A DNA stretch of 64,000 bases from Burkholderia sp. Bp9142 (GTDB taxonomy: Bacteria > Pseudomonadota > Gammaproteobacteria > Burkholderiales > Burkholderiaceae): the NCBI RefSeq assembly GCF_003853415.1, contig NZ_QTPP01000015.1:102554-166553 (forward strand), read 5' to 3'. Positions 45,435 to 54,045 of this stretch are shown piece by piece. The notes beneath the pieces are model-generated. The model was not told the origin of the DNA. It saw only the letters and a list, made by a program, of their open reading frames with translations, and ran no database searches. The translations under genes were made by a program, and so were the position numbers. Position 1 is the first letter of the stretch. Every line of letters starts with the position of its first letter.

Positions 45435-45788
45435 TCAGGCGACGGTCGACCGGCAGCCGGCGTCGATGACTTTTCCGCTTCGCTGGTCAATGACCTCGAC
45501 ACGTACGCGAACTACCGGACGTTTTGCGAGCTGGTCGAGCGTGGTCGAGATGAATCGCTCGACCGTTAAGCTGTCAGCCTTAAGCACGGCGTCACGCATG
45601 ATGCCGTAGTCCACGACGCCGGCAAGGTCGTCGTCTTGCGAGGTCGAATGCTCATACGGCACCCAGACTTCAACGTTAACCAGCGGCCTCATCACTTGAC
45701 CGACATTCGTCACTCCGCGGCAGCCGCGCAAAAATAACCGTCGACATTCGACCGACAAATCCTTCGACAAATGGGCGGTATCGATCAT
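45435..45788 (-). CDS. FolB-like (dihydroneopterin aldolase family) protein
   Basis: The 117-residue protein has a T-fold outline: VECRRLFLRGCRGVTNVG, RPLVNVEVWVPYEHS, then VVDYGIMRDAVLKA and RPVVRVRVEVIDQRSGKVIDAG. These match the FolB/DHNA strand-helix pattern, including VDYG. The catalytic residues are not certain. It is divergent from folD over a shared operator-like pair, which links it to pterin or folate metabolism. Confidence 0.7.
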   Translation of the reverse strand: MIDTAHLSKDLSVECRRLFLRGCRGVTNVGQVMRPLVNVEVWVPYEHSTSQDDDLAGVVDYGIMRDAVLKADSLTVERFISTTLDQLAKRPVVRVRVEVIDQRSGKVIDAGCRSTVA

Positions 45789-45814
45789 GGTGACGCCTGC
45801 TGCCTAGACGTTAA

Positions 45815-45829
45815 TGGACATAACTGTAC
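45815..45829. promoter_or_regulatory. Operator-like site TGGACA-TAA-CTGTAC
   Basis: The same motif as at 42925, 27 bases before the folB-like gene. With the inverted copy at 45923 it forms a matched pair (14 of 15 bases) over the divergent promoters. Confidence 0.55.
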
Positions 45830-45916
45830 GGAGACTACATCCAAGTGACGCGCGTATCAATAGGAAAATAAATGCTGTGGCCTAAGCTTATAGCGTGTGG
45901 TAACGTTCGCATCTCG

Positions 45917-45922
45917 TATAAT
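45917..45922 (+). promoter_or_regulatory. -10 element of folD
   Basis: A perfect TATAAT lies 48 bases before folD. No good -35 is seen. The operator-like site at 45923 begins directly after it, which fits repression. Confidence 0.55.
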
Positions 45923-45937
45923 GTACAGATATGTCCA
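45923..45937. promoter_or_regulatory. Operator-like site (inverse orientation: TGGACA-TAT-CTGTAC)
   Basis: GTACAGATATGTCCA as read on the plus strand; it overlaps the expected transcription start of folD. Confidence 0.55.
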
Positions 45938-45969
45938 ATGTATGGGAAGCGAAAGCGCGTGAGGTAACT

Positions 45970-46827
45970 ATGAGTCAGGCAAAAGTGATCGATGGTGTAG
46001 CGGTGTCGAAGCAACTCCGGGAGCAGGTCTCAAGCCGTGCGGCGGCATTGAAGGCCTGCGGCGTCACGCCCGGGCTGGCGGTATTGCTCGTTGGTGATGA
46101 TCCGGCGAGCGCGGTATACGTAAGAAACAAGGTGAAGGCATGCGAACAAGCCGGACTGCATTCGCGACTTGACCGGCTGCCGGCCGCTACCTCCGAAGCG
46201 GAATTGCTCGCACGCATCGAGGAATTGAATGTCGACCCCAGCATCCACGGCATCCTGGTTCAGCTCCCGCTTCCTGCGCATATAGACAGCCACAAGGTGA
46301 TCGAAGCGATTGCGGCGGAAAAGGACGTCGACGGCTTTCACGTGGCCAACGCGGGAGCCCTCATGACAGGGCAGGCGAAGTTCCGGCCCTGTACGCCGTA
46401 TGGCGTGATGAAGATGCTGGAGGCTTATGAGATTCCGGTTGCTGGCAAGCATGCGGTAGTCATCGGTCGCTCGAATATTGTGGGCAAGCCAATGGCGTTG
46501 ATGTTGCTTGAGGCGGGGGCGACGGTGACCGTCTGCCATAGCAAGACGATGGACCTGGGCTATCACACGAAGTCTGCAGACATCGTGGTGGCAGCCGTCG
46601 GGAAGCGCGATGTCTTGACTGCCGAGATGGTCAAACCGGGCGCGACAGTCATCGATGTGGGAATGAACAAGAACGATGAAGGAAAATTGTGTGGCGACGT
46701 CGACTACGCATCCGTTAGCGCGGTCGCGGGCTATATCACACCGGTTCCCGGCGGCGTGGGCCCGATGACAATCACGATGCTCCTCGTGAACACGCTGGAG
46801 TCCGCCGAGCGAGTGGTGCGAATTTGA
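45970..46827 (+). CDS. folD: Bifunctional methylene-THF dehydrogenase/cyclohydrolase
   Basis: The 285-residue protein has [12 protein letters not shown] with the catalytic Lys, [50 protein letters not shown] and [16 protein letters not shown], all FolD signatures. It turns 5,10-methylene-THF, made by sarcosine-type oxidases, into 10-formyl-THF, the PurU substrate. The ATG at 45970 has GAGG upstream and gives the usual family length. This looks like a dedicated second copy; a housekeeping folD would be elsewhere. Confidence 0.96.
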   Translation: MSQAKVIDGVAVSKQLREQVSSRAAALKACGVTPGLAVLLVGDDPASAVYVRNKVKACEQAGLHSRLDRLPAATSEAELLARIEELNVDPSIHGILVQLPLPAHIDSHKVIEAIAAEKDVDGFHVANAGALMTGQAKFRPCTPYGVMKMLEAYEIPVAGKHAVVIGRSNIVGKPMALMLLEAGATVTVCHSKTMDLGYHTKSADIVVAAVGKRDVLTAEMVKPGATVIDVGMNKNDEGKLCGDVDYASVSAVAGYITPVPGGVGPMTITMLLVNTLESAERVVRI

Positions 46828-46926
46828 CGGCGATGCCTGCGACAAGGGTCGGTCGCGGCGAGCCGCGGCCTCGCCTACTGCGCGGTATCGCTACCCGGCC
46901 GAATTAGTGTCAGATTTGGATGGTTT

Positions 46927-47571
46927 ATGCAGCTCTATAGCTACTTCCGCAGTTCGGCGTCGTTTCGCGTACGTATCGCGCTGAATCTGAAGGGCCTGCG
47001 CTACGACTACCTGCCGGTACATCTCGTTCGTGGCGGCGGCGAGCAACTCGCGGCCGACTATCGCAGGGTGAACCCGGACGCGCTTGTGCCGACTCTGGTC
47101 GATGGCGAGGCGACGATTCAGCAATCGCTGGCGATCATCGAATATCTCGACGAGCGGTACCCGACGCCGCCGCTATTGCCGGTGGAGCCCGTCACGAGGG
47201 CATATGTACGGGCACTCGCACTCCAGATTGCATGCGAGATCCACCCGTTGAACAATTTGCGCGTTCTGAAGTACTTGACGGCAACGCTCGAGATCACCGA
47301 CGAAGCGAAGCGCGCATGGTATCGACACTGGATCGAGGCAGGCTTCGAAACGCTCGAATCGCGGCTTGCGCAGGATCCGCGCACCGGTGTGTTTTGCTAT
47401 GGCGATACGCCGACGGTCGCAGATATCGCCCTCGTGCCGCAAGTCTTCAATGCGCATCGGTTCGAGATTGACACCAATCGGTATCCCACACTTCATCGGA
47501 TTCATCAGCATTCGATGCGGCAGGCTGCATTCATAGATGCGTCGCCGGAGCGTCAACCAGATGCGGAGTAG
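46927..47571 (+). CDS. maiA: Maleylacetoacetate isomerase (zeta-class GST)
   Basis: The 214-residue protein has the zeta GST signature SYFRSSASFRVRIALNLKGL with the Ser-Ser catalytic region, NPDALVPTLVDG, IQQSLAIIEYLDERYP and a C-terminal helical domain (ACEIHPLNNLRVLKYL). It isomerises maleylacetoacetate to fumarylacetoacetate, the FahA substrate. It is 99 bases after folD in the same direction. Confidence 0.94.
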   Translation: MQLYSYFRSSASFRVRIALNLKGLRYDYLPVHLVRGGGEQLAADYRRVNPDALVPTLVDGEATIQQSLAIIEYLDERYPTPPLLPVEPVTRAYVRALALQIACEIHPLNNLRVLKYLTATLEITDEAKRAWYRHWIEAGFETLESRLAQDPRTGVFCYGDTPTVADIALVPQVFNAHRFEIDTNRYPTLHRIHQHSMRQAAFIDASPERQPDAE

Positions 47572-47884
47572 GGCCGCGCACCCGGAAGTAAGCCGCGGAC
47601 CAAGCGGGATTACTCACGATTGTCGGGCGGTGTTAGCTCGCCGAAAGAAGGGGGGTGAATGCAATGATTTGCCCCTAATATTTGGAAGCGCGTGACCCGA
47701 CCGAGGCGAAGCCGGGCATCGGTCTCACCTTGGTCGGGTGCGGCGTCCTTATTCATGGTTGAACTGGGCTTCGCAAAAAACATTAAACAAGTATTGCAAC
47801 ATGCAAATTGTTGATCTAGACTGCGGTCATGGATCGTCGTAGACGATTGATTTGAAATGGTTTTTTAGGGTTTTTACCTAGATC
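47572..47884. other. Intergenic region with inverted repeats
   Basis: ACCCGACCGAGG (47695-47706) pairs with CCTTGGTCGGGT (47728-47739) with one mismatch, possibly a terminator of maiA. TTGCA-ACA-TGCAA at 47794-47806 is a likely operator before the FAD oxidoreductase gene. No gene was seen. Confidence 0.45.
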
Positions 47885-49210
47885 ATGCCGCGTCATATTG
47901 ACAGAATCCCCGCTGACGACCAGACCAACGGATGGAGTGCTTTGTTGCCCACGCGGAAGGGGCGGCCACCATTGTTTGGCGATCACGAATTCGACTGGGT
48001 CATTGTGGGCGCCGGATATGCCGGTCTTGCGGCCGCCAGAGCCTTGGCAATGCAGATACCGTCGGCGTCCATTGCAGTGATCGAGGCAGGCGAAGTGGGA
48101 GAAAACGCTTCGGGTCGCAACTCGGGCTTCGCTATCGATTTGCCGCATGCGTCGGCTGTGTCGGAAAAGTCTGTCGAGGAAGGTCGTAGCGCAATTCGGG
48201 TTGGTCGTTATGCGCTTGACGAACTCAATCGACTTATCACCGAGCATCACATCGACTGTGACTGGGAACGACGCGGTCGATACCACGCTGCCGTCACGCC
48301 TGCTGTTGCCGACTCCGCACTGAAGACGTATGCGTCGAATCTCGAGACATGGGGCGAGCCATATGAATGGCTGACACGTTCGGAGCTCGAGACGCGTCTC
48401 GGAACGAGGTACTACGGCGACGCCATCTATACCCCGGGCACCTATCTGCTCAATCCGGCAGCGTTGGTCAGGGGGCTCGCGGACAGCCTCCCGGCCAACG
48501 TCAAACTGTTCGAGCAATCACCGGTGACAGAAGTGGAATTCAACGGTCAATCGCCGTATGTGAAAACCGCGCGCGGGCGTGTTCGTTTCGGAAAGCTGAT
48601 CCTCGCAGTCAATGCATTTTCGCAGTCCTTCGGGGTGTACAAAGAGCGTCAGATCCCGGTTCTCCTGTTCGCAAGCCTGTCCAAGCCAATGTCGGATGAG
48701 CAAGTCGCGAGAATGGGAGCCGACAGCTCCTGGGGAATTACGCCTGCGCATGGTGTCGCTGGCTCTACCGTCCGATTGACACGAGACAAGCGATTGATGA
48801 TCCGCCAAGGATTCGAATATTCGCCGACATTACGAACGACGGATTCGCGCCGCGAATCTGCACGAAATGCGCACGGACAGCTCTTGAGTCGCCGCTTTCC
48901 GCACCTTGGTGCACTCGAAATCGAGCATTTCTGGATGGGTTGGCTTGCCGTATCGCAGAACCATGCGCCTGCGTTCGGGCAGGTGGCGGATAACGTCTAT
49001 GCAACATCGTGCTGCAACGGATCAGGAATCGTGCGACATACGGCAGCAGGAATGCTCATTGCCGAGCTTGCCCTGGGTCGAGAGAACCCGCTGATTGACG
49101 ATTTTCTTGCGCAAGGTACAGCCAACTATATTCCCCCGCGGCCAATTCGCGATGTCGGGGTCGGGCTCACGATCTCGTGGGATACCTGGAGGGGCCGAGG
49201 AGAGGAATGA
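47885..49210 (+). CDS. FAD-dependent amine/amino-acid oxidoreductase (DadA/PuuB-like)
   Basis: The 441-residue protein has a DAO-type FAD fold: DWVIVGAGYAGLAAARALA, EAGEVGENASGRNSGFAIDLPH, then FGKLILAVNAFS and the C-terminal FWMGWLAVSQNHAPAFGQ and CCNGSGIVRHTAAGMLIAEL. It resembles gamma-glutamylputrescine oxidase and D-amino-acid dehydrogenase. It would oxidise a secondary or primary amine. It is followed by a cupin and an amino-acid permease, so an amino-acid-like amine is probable. Confidence 0.88.
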   Translation: MPRHIDRIPADDQTNGWSALLPTRKGRPPLFGDHEFDWVIVGAGYAGLAAARALAMQIPSASIAVIEAGEVGENASGRNSGFAIDLPHASAVSEKSVEEGRSAIRVGRYALDELNRLITEHHIDCDWERRGRYHAAVTPAVADSALKTYASNLETWGEPYEWLTRSELETRLGTRYYGDAIYTPGTYLLNPAALVRGLADSLPANVKLFEQSPVTEVEFNGQSPYVKTARGRVRFGKLILAVNAFSQSFGVYKERQIPVLLFASLSKPMSDEQVARMGADSSWGITPAHGVAGSTVRLTRDKRLMIRQGFEYSPTLRTTDSRRESARNAHGQLLSRRFPHLGALEIEHFWMGWLAVSQNHAPAFGQVADNVYATSCCNGSGIVRHTAAGMLIAELALGRENPLIDDFLAQGTANYIPPRPIRDVGVGLTISWDTWRGRGEE

Positions 49211-49275
49211 ATTCCGCAAATGAAGGCATGATGGGTGAAGGTTATTTCTTAAGTATTACTAAGGAGACGTATCAA

Positions 49276-49605
49276 ATGAAAGGCATCAGACTGATCAAAG
49301 GTAACGCGATCGCGACGGCAGATCGTGGCGGGGCCACCGATGGTGTCGCGGAGATCTCGTGGGCGATCGGCGACAAGGAAGGCGCGGCGTTGCCGTGCGG
49401 GTTCGGTGCCTGGGACGAAGCGGTGTGCGAACCGAAAACCCTTGGATACGATGAAGTGATCCTCGTCCTCGAGGGCACGTTCGGAGTCGAGTCGTCCGAC
49501 GGCACCCGGGTGCAAGGCAATTCCGGCGACGTCATCGAGCTCTCGAAGGGGGCTACCGTGAAGTACTTCGGTAGCAAGGCGAAGCTCTTCTTCGTGACGA
49601 ACTGA
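49276..49605 (+). CDS. Small cupin protein (EutQ-like)
   Basis: The 109-residue single-cupin protein has LGYDEVILVLEGTFGVESSDG and GDVIELSKGATVKYFG, the two cupin motifs of the EutQ/DUF861 type. AAGGAGA 10 bases before the ATG at 49276 decides the start. It lies between the FAD oxidoreductase and permease genes in one direction and may process or sense their substrate. The reaction is unknown. Confidence 0.85.
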   Translation: MKGIRLIKGNAIATADRGGATDGVAEISWAIGDKEGAALPCGFGAWDEAVCEPKTLGYDEVILVLEGTFGVESSDGTRVQGNSGDVIELSKGATVKYFGSKAKLFFVTN

Positions 49606-49617
49606 GTAACGGTGAAA

Positions 49618-51021
49618 ATGATGCACAACGCTTCCTCGTCGGGACATCTTCAGCGCCGACTCAAGAATCGGCACATCCAGCTCATCGCCCTTGGTGGAAC
49701 CATCGGAACCGGGCTTTTTCTGGGATCGGCTGGCATCATTGAGCTCGCCGGCCCTGGCGTGATCCTGGGTTATACGATCGGCGGGCTCATCATCTTCTTC
49801 ATCATGCGCTTCCTGGGCGAGATGCTGGTTGAAGAGCCGACTGCCGGGTCGTTCAGCTATTTTGCGAACCGTTACGTTTCCCACTTTGCGGGCTTTATGT
49901 CCGGCTGGAACTGTATTGCGCTATACGTGCTCGTCGGAATGCTTGAGTTGACCGCAGTCGGGAAATTCATTCAGTTCTGGTGGCCAGGAATTCCTACCTG
50001 GGTCACGGTGGCAGTGTTCTTCGTGCTGATCAATTCAGCGAACTTCATCAACGTCAAAATCTACGGTGAGTTCGAATTCTGGTTTGCGTTGATCAAGATT
50101 GCCGCAGTGCTGGCGATGATCGCCGCAGGTGGATATCTGCTCGTGACGACGCACAACCCGAATCAGAGTGTGACCAATCTCTGGTCACACGGTGGATTCC
50201 TGCCGAACGGAATTTCTGGGCTGGGGATGTCCTTTGCGTTCATCATGTTTGCGTTTGGCGGCGTCGAGATGCTCGGGTTCGCTGCGGCAGAGACCGATGA
50301 ACCGCGCAAGGTCATTCCGAAGGCGATTAACCAGTTGGTATATCGCGTACTGGTGTTCTACATTGGATCGATGGTGGTGCTGCTGTCGTTGACGCCGTGG
50401 AATGATCTGGTCGCACAACTCAAGGCCGGTGGCGGTACGTATAGCAGCAGCCCGTTCGTACTCGTCTTTTCCGGGATCGGCGAGCATCTTGCCGCGAATC
50501 TCTTGAATTTCGTGATTCTTACGGCAACGCTCTCCGTCTACAACAGTATGGTCTATAGCAGTAGCCGTCTGCTCTACGGTATGGCCCTCGAAGGCAATGC
50601 ACCGAAGTCGCTCATGCAGGTGAACAAGCGTGGTGTGCCGGTTCGTGCAATCGTCTACCCCGGCATCGTCACTGCGCTGTGTATCCTTCTGAACTACGTT
50701 GCGCCGGCGGGTGTGATCGAGCTGCTGATGTCGCTCATCGTTGCGGCCCTTGTGATCACGTGGGTCGTCATCGTGGTCGCACATATGGGCTTTCGGAAGG
50801 CGAGCAAAGAGAAGGGCATCTCCGCACGGTTCCGTGCACCATTCTCGCCGTTGTCAAATTACATCTGTCTGCTGGCGATGGCGGTCGTGGTTGTCGTTAT
50901 GTTGATGACGCCTGCCGTTCGCATGTCCGCCGTGGCGATACCGATCTGGCTTGTCGTCGTCTACGCAGTCTATCGGATCACCTCGTCGAAATCGGCGTCG
51001 GTTGCGATCGACGCTTCCTGA
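49618..51021 (+). CDS. Amino-acid permease (APC family, ProY/AroP/GabP type)
   Basis: A protein of about 467 residues with 12 hydrophobic segments. It begins LKNRHIQLIALGGTIGTGLFLGSAG, the APC helix-1 signature, followed by GEMLVEEPTAGSFSYFANRYV and AAAETDEPRKVIPKAINQL. It imports an amino acid with protons. The start could also be GTG 49612 or ATG 49621. With the FAD oxidoreductase and cupin it forms a small uptake-and-oxidation operon. Confidence 0.92.
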   Translation: MMHNASSSGHLQRRLKNRHIQLIALGGTIGTGLFLGSAGIIELAGPGVILGYTIGGLIIFFIMRFLGEMLVEEPTAGSFSYFANRYVSHFAGFMSGWNCIALYVLVGMLELTAVGKFIQFWWPGIPTWVTVAVFFVLINSANFINVKIYGEFEFWFALIKIAAVLAMIAAGGYLLVTTHNPNQSVTNLWSHGGFLPNGISGLGMSFAFIMFAFGGVEMLGFAAAETDEPRKVIPKAINQLVYRVLVFYIGSMVVLLSLTPWNDLVAQLKAGGGTYSSSPFVLVFSGIGEHLAANLLNFVILTATLSVYNSMVYSSSRLLYGMALEGNAPKSLMQVNKRGVPVRAIVYPGIVTALCILLNYVAPAGVIELLMSLIVAALVITWVVIVVAHMGFRKASKEKGISARFRAPFSPLSNYICLLAMAVVVVVMLMTPAVRMSAVAIPIWLVVVYAVYRITSSKSASVAIDAS

Positions 51022-51035
51022 TTCGAATCAGGAAG
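51014..51035. terminator. Perfect 22-bp palindrome at the permease stop
   Basis: CTTCCTGATTC/GAATCAGGAAG overlaps the permease stop codon. A second hairpin, CATGAGTCGC (51041-51050) with GCGACTCATG (51076-51085), follows. Together they probably end transcription between the convergent permease and TetR genes. Confidence 0.6.
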
Positions 51036-51080
51036 CCTGGCATGAGTCGCGGTCTTCCGGAACGGTCCGGTAGGCGCGAC

Positions 51081-51758
51081 TCATGCAGTTGACCCGTTCG
51101 CGTCACCTTTCGCGACACCGACTTTACCGGCGTCGACTATCATCTGGACAACCACTTGCAGTTGCTTTGAAGTGGCCTCTTCGTTGGTTTCGAAGAGTCG
51201 CATGATCGACAGCCCGCGCAGTGCTGCAAAGACGACCGCAGCAAATTGTTCGGGTTCAGGGTGGGTTCTGGCGATTTCGGGAAACACAGCCACGAAATGT
51301 GCAAAATACGACGGATCGTGCTTTGCTCGATGCTCGTCGATTCGCTGGAATAGCTGCGGCGACGTCTTGCAGCCGAAGAAAAGACTCCAGGCAGCCACGT
51401 AGCTCGGTGGGCCATAGACGTTGTCCCAGGCGGAGTGTACGAATCGGGTTGCCCGCTCTGCAAGGGGAAATTGGAGTGCCTCCATGGGCCAGACCGCGCC
51501 GAGCTCGCTAAGCGGCTGCATTACCTCGTCGACCACCCGCTCCATCAGCGCCGTTCTTGTCCCGAACTGGTGCTGTACTGCGCCGAGCGTGACCTTCGCG
51601 CCCCTGGCAATATCTTGCAAATTCGTTTGCTGAAAGCCTACTTTCTGCAGCAGTCGGATCGCGGATGCGATGATCTTTCGCTGAGTCGTTTCGCTTCGCT
51701 CGGCTTGGGTTCGTCGCTTCGGCGACGATCTCGCAGGTCGGGTGGGTATCTCCTTCAT
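51081..51758 (-). CDS. TetR/AcrR-family regulator (paralogue of 26346)
   Basis: The protein of about 225 residues has TQRKIIASAIRLLQKVGFQQTN and IARGAKVTLGAVQHQFGTR. It matches the TetR protein encoded at 26346 along its length (AAWSLFFGCKTSPQLF, FPEIARTHPEPEQFAA). The start at 51758 is chosen on GGAAGAGG upstream; 51770 is possible. It is convergent with the permease gene. The pair brackets the whole sox/tyrosine region. Confidence 0.9.
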   Translation of the reverse strand: MKEIPTRPARSSPKRRTQAERSETTQRKIIASAIRLLQKVGFQQTNLQDIARGAKVTLGAVQHQFGTRTALMERVVDEVMQPLSELGAVWPMEALQFPLAERATRFVHSAWDNVYGPPSYVAAWSLFFGCKTSPQLFQRIDEHRAKHDPSYFAHFVAVFPEIARTHPEPEQFAAVVFAALRGLSIMRLFETNEEATSKQLQVVVQMIVDAGKVGVAKGDANGSTA

Positions 51759-52030
51759 TACCTCTTCCATATGTAGCGTTACACCTCGGTGATCGAGAAT
51801 TTTACACTTTCGATTCCGATTCGACGGGAACGAGATTCCAGATATGCATAGCAGCACGTCGACGGCAGCCGTACGAGGACGCCAAGTCATCGTGGCGCCT
51901 TACGTTAGACGAAAGGTGCGGACGTTGATAAGTCGGCTGCGAAAGACTATGACCAACGTCATCCATTGCACTCGGTGCATTCGCCGCATACTCGGAGGGG
52001 CCAGAAAGCGGGGCATACGTGATTCAACGA

Positions 52031-52951
52031 TCAGCCTCCTTTCGAGTAACAGGACTGTGCTCGTCGCACCAAATGGTCGACCATCTTCTGTGCGCCGGGC
52101 TGCAGATAGTCGAAGTTCTTGAAGCAAATTATGAAATGGCGCTCCGCCCATGTGTCGACTAGCGGTATCACCTTGATTCCAAAGACAGCCTGGTACGTCG
52201 CGGCCACTTCAACCGGCACGACGCTAATGCCGAGACCTGCAGCGACGACACGAAATGCAGCGTCGAAGCTGGATACGATGACCCGATACGACAGCACCTT
52301 GCCTGCCTTCTTCGCCGCGTGTTGCAGCATGGTATGGACCGCCGTGGTAGGCGGCAGTCCGACGTGCTCGTATGCCAGCGTCTGGTCAAAGTTCAATTGA
52401 TTTTGTCGAGCCAACGGATGATCTGGATGCACGGCGAGCGCAAGTCGGTCTCGTCTGTACGGTCTGTGTTGTAGGCCTTGAAGGTCTACGTTATCCCAGC
52501 ACACGCCGATACTGGCAACGCCTTCACGCAGCTGACGCAACAGGTCGCTGGAGAGTCGTTCCTCCACATCTACCCGAATATTCGAGTTTTCCGCTTCGCT
52601 CATGAACGCCGCGATATCGTCCAGTAGGGCCTCTGCGATCGCGGAGGCCGACGCGCAAATACTCACGCGGCCCTGCAATCCATGTCCGAACGCGGCAATG
52701 TCGCTGCTGATGCGCTCCAGTGTAAAGAGCACATTCCGTGCGTGTTCCAGAAGGGCAATGCCGGCTCCCGTCGGCTCGACTCCGCGCCGCGAGCGCGCTA
52801 AAAGAGGCGCGCCCAGGTCGGCCTCGAGTTGTGCGATGCGCTTGCTGATCGCTGACGGTTCGATGTGTGCTTCATTCCCCGCCCGAGCAATGTTGCGGTG
52901 TTCGCACACTGAAACGAATAGGCGCAAGGTCTTCAAATCAATGTCCCGCAC
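52031..52951 (-). CDS. LysR-family regulator
   Basis: The 306-residue protein has the LysR winged helix (IDLKTLRLFVSVCEHRNIARAGNEAHIEPSAISKRIAQLE) and an effector domain typical of the OxyR/CbbR-like fold (VVAAGLGISVVPVEVA). It is divergent from the lyase/CoA-transferase operon, which it probably controls. Confidence 0.93.
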   Translation of the reverse strand: MRDIDLKTLRLFVSVCEHRNIARAGNEAHIEPSAISKRIAQLEADLGAPLLARSRRGVEPTGAGIALLEHARNVLFTLERISSDIAAFGHGLQGRVSICASASAIAEALLDDIAAFMSEAENSNIRVDVEERLSSDLLRQLREGVASIGVCWDNVDLQGLQHRPYRRDRLALAVHPDHPLARQNQLNFDQTLAYEHVGLPPTTAVHTMLQHAAKKAGKVLSYRVIVSSFDAAFRVVAAGLGISVVPVEVAATYQAVFGIKVIPLVDTWAERHFIICFKNFDYLQPGAQKMVDHLVRRAQSCYSKGG

Positions 52952-53083
52952 GGCTGCCCCCTTGTGACGTTCCCGTTCGGAATCACTGCGCTTCCGAATC
53001 GTTGCTTTACTGAGATATTGGCATGTCTAAAGTTATCACAACGTCGGCGCCTTCATGACCGGCAAAAACACGGAGACAGGCAG

Positions 53084-54034
53084 ATGTCGTTTTTCCCCCC
53101 GGGTGTCACTATTCGCGAAGTCGGCTTGCGCGACGGTCTGCAGAGCATCCAGCGCATTCTCGCAACGGAGCACAAGATTGAATGGATTCGTGACGCCTTC
53201 AGCGCAGGCCAGCGCGAACTTGAGGTCGGCTCATTCGTGCCGGCACGCTTGATGCCGCAACTCGCGGACACGGCGGAACTCGTTGCTTTTGCAAAGACAC
53301 TTCCGGATCTTTTCGTATCAGTTCTCGTGCCGAACCTGAAGGGTGCCGAGGCAGCACTACAAGCACAAGCCGATCTGCTGCTGGTTCCGTTGTCAGCGAG
53401 CCATGAGCACAGCCTCGCGAATCTCAGAAAGACGCCCGATGATGTCGTCGCTGAAGTGGCGCGCATTCGCGCAGAACGTGACGCGTCTGGATCGACGACG
53501 CTCATCGAAGGTGGCATTGGCACGGCATTCGGCTGCACGATTCAGGGTCGTGTGAGCCCGGACGACGTACTGCGTTACATGCAGGCGCTGCTTGATGCAG
53601 GCGCTGATTACGTCAGTATTGCCGATACGGTTGGCTATGCAGGCCCACGTGCGGTGCGCGAATTGTTCGGAAAGGCTCGCCAAATTGCAGGCGAACGTCT
53701 GTGGTGCGGTCATTTTCACGATACGCGCGGCCTCGCACTCGCCAATGTTTATGCCGCACTTGAGACGGGAGTCGGGCGCTTCGATGCTTCGCTCGCTGGT
53801 ATTGGCGGGTGTCCTCATGCACCTGGGGCGAGTGGCAATGCGGCGACTGAAGATCTCGCGTTCATGCTCTCCAACATGGATATCCCAACGGGTATCGATA
53901 TTCCCGCGTTGCTCGCGTTGCGCAGCAAGGTTGCGTGTTGGCTTGATGGTGAAACACTTCATGGAACGCTCTGGCGTGCCGGGTTACCCAAGGCCAACGC
54001 ACACGACTTTCCCAACATTTCGGTTTCCAATTGA
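53084..54034 (+). CDS. Hydroxymethylglutaryl-CoA lyase-like protein
   Basis: The 316-residue TIM-barrel protein has the HMG-CoA lyase pattern: IREVGLRDGLQSI, EVGSFVPARLMPQ, WCGHFHDTRGLALAN with the metal-binding His-x-His, and the signature SLAGIGGCPHAPGASGN with the catalytic-loop Cys. It cleaves 3-hydroxy-3-methylglutaryl-CoA or a related 3-hydroxyacyl-CoA. GGAGAC precedes the ATG. The CoA-transferase gene follows after 12 bases. Confidence 0.9.
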   Translation: MSFFPPGVTIREVGLRDGLQSIQRILATEHKIEWIRDAFSAGQRELEVGSFVPARLMPQLADTAELVAFAKTLPDLFVSVLVPNLKGAEAALQAQADLLLVPLSASHEHSLANLRKTPDDVVAEVARIRAERDASGSTTLIEGGIGTAFGCTIQGRVSPDDVLRYMQALLDAGADYVSIADTVGYAGPRAVRELFGKARQIAGERLWCGHFHDTRGLALANVYAALETGVGRFDASLAGIGGCPHAPGASGNAATEDLAFMLSNMDIPTGIDIPALLALRSKVACWLDGETLHGTLWRAGLPKANAHDFPNISVSN

Positions 54035-54045
54035 GGTTTAGAACC

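Noticed and set aside
47640..47740. A riboswitch-like leader before the FAD oxidoreductase gene
   Set aside because: The G-rich and C-rich segments and the ACCCGACC hairpin do not fit the conserved core of the glycine or other riboswitches I know; a terminator is simpler.
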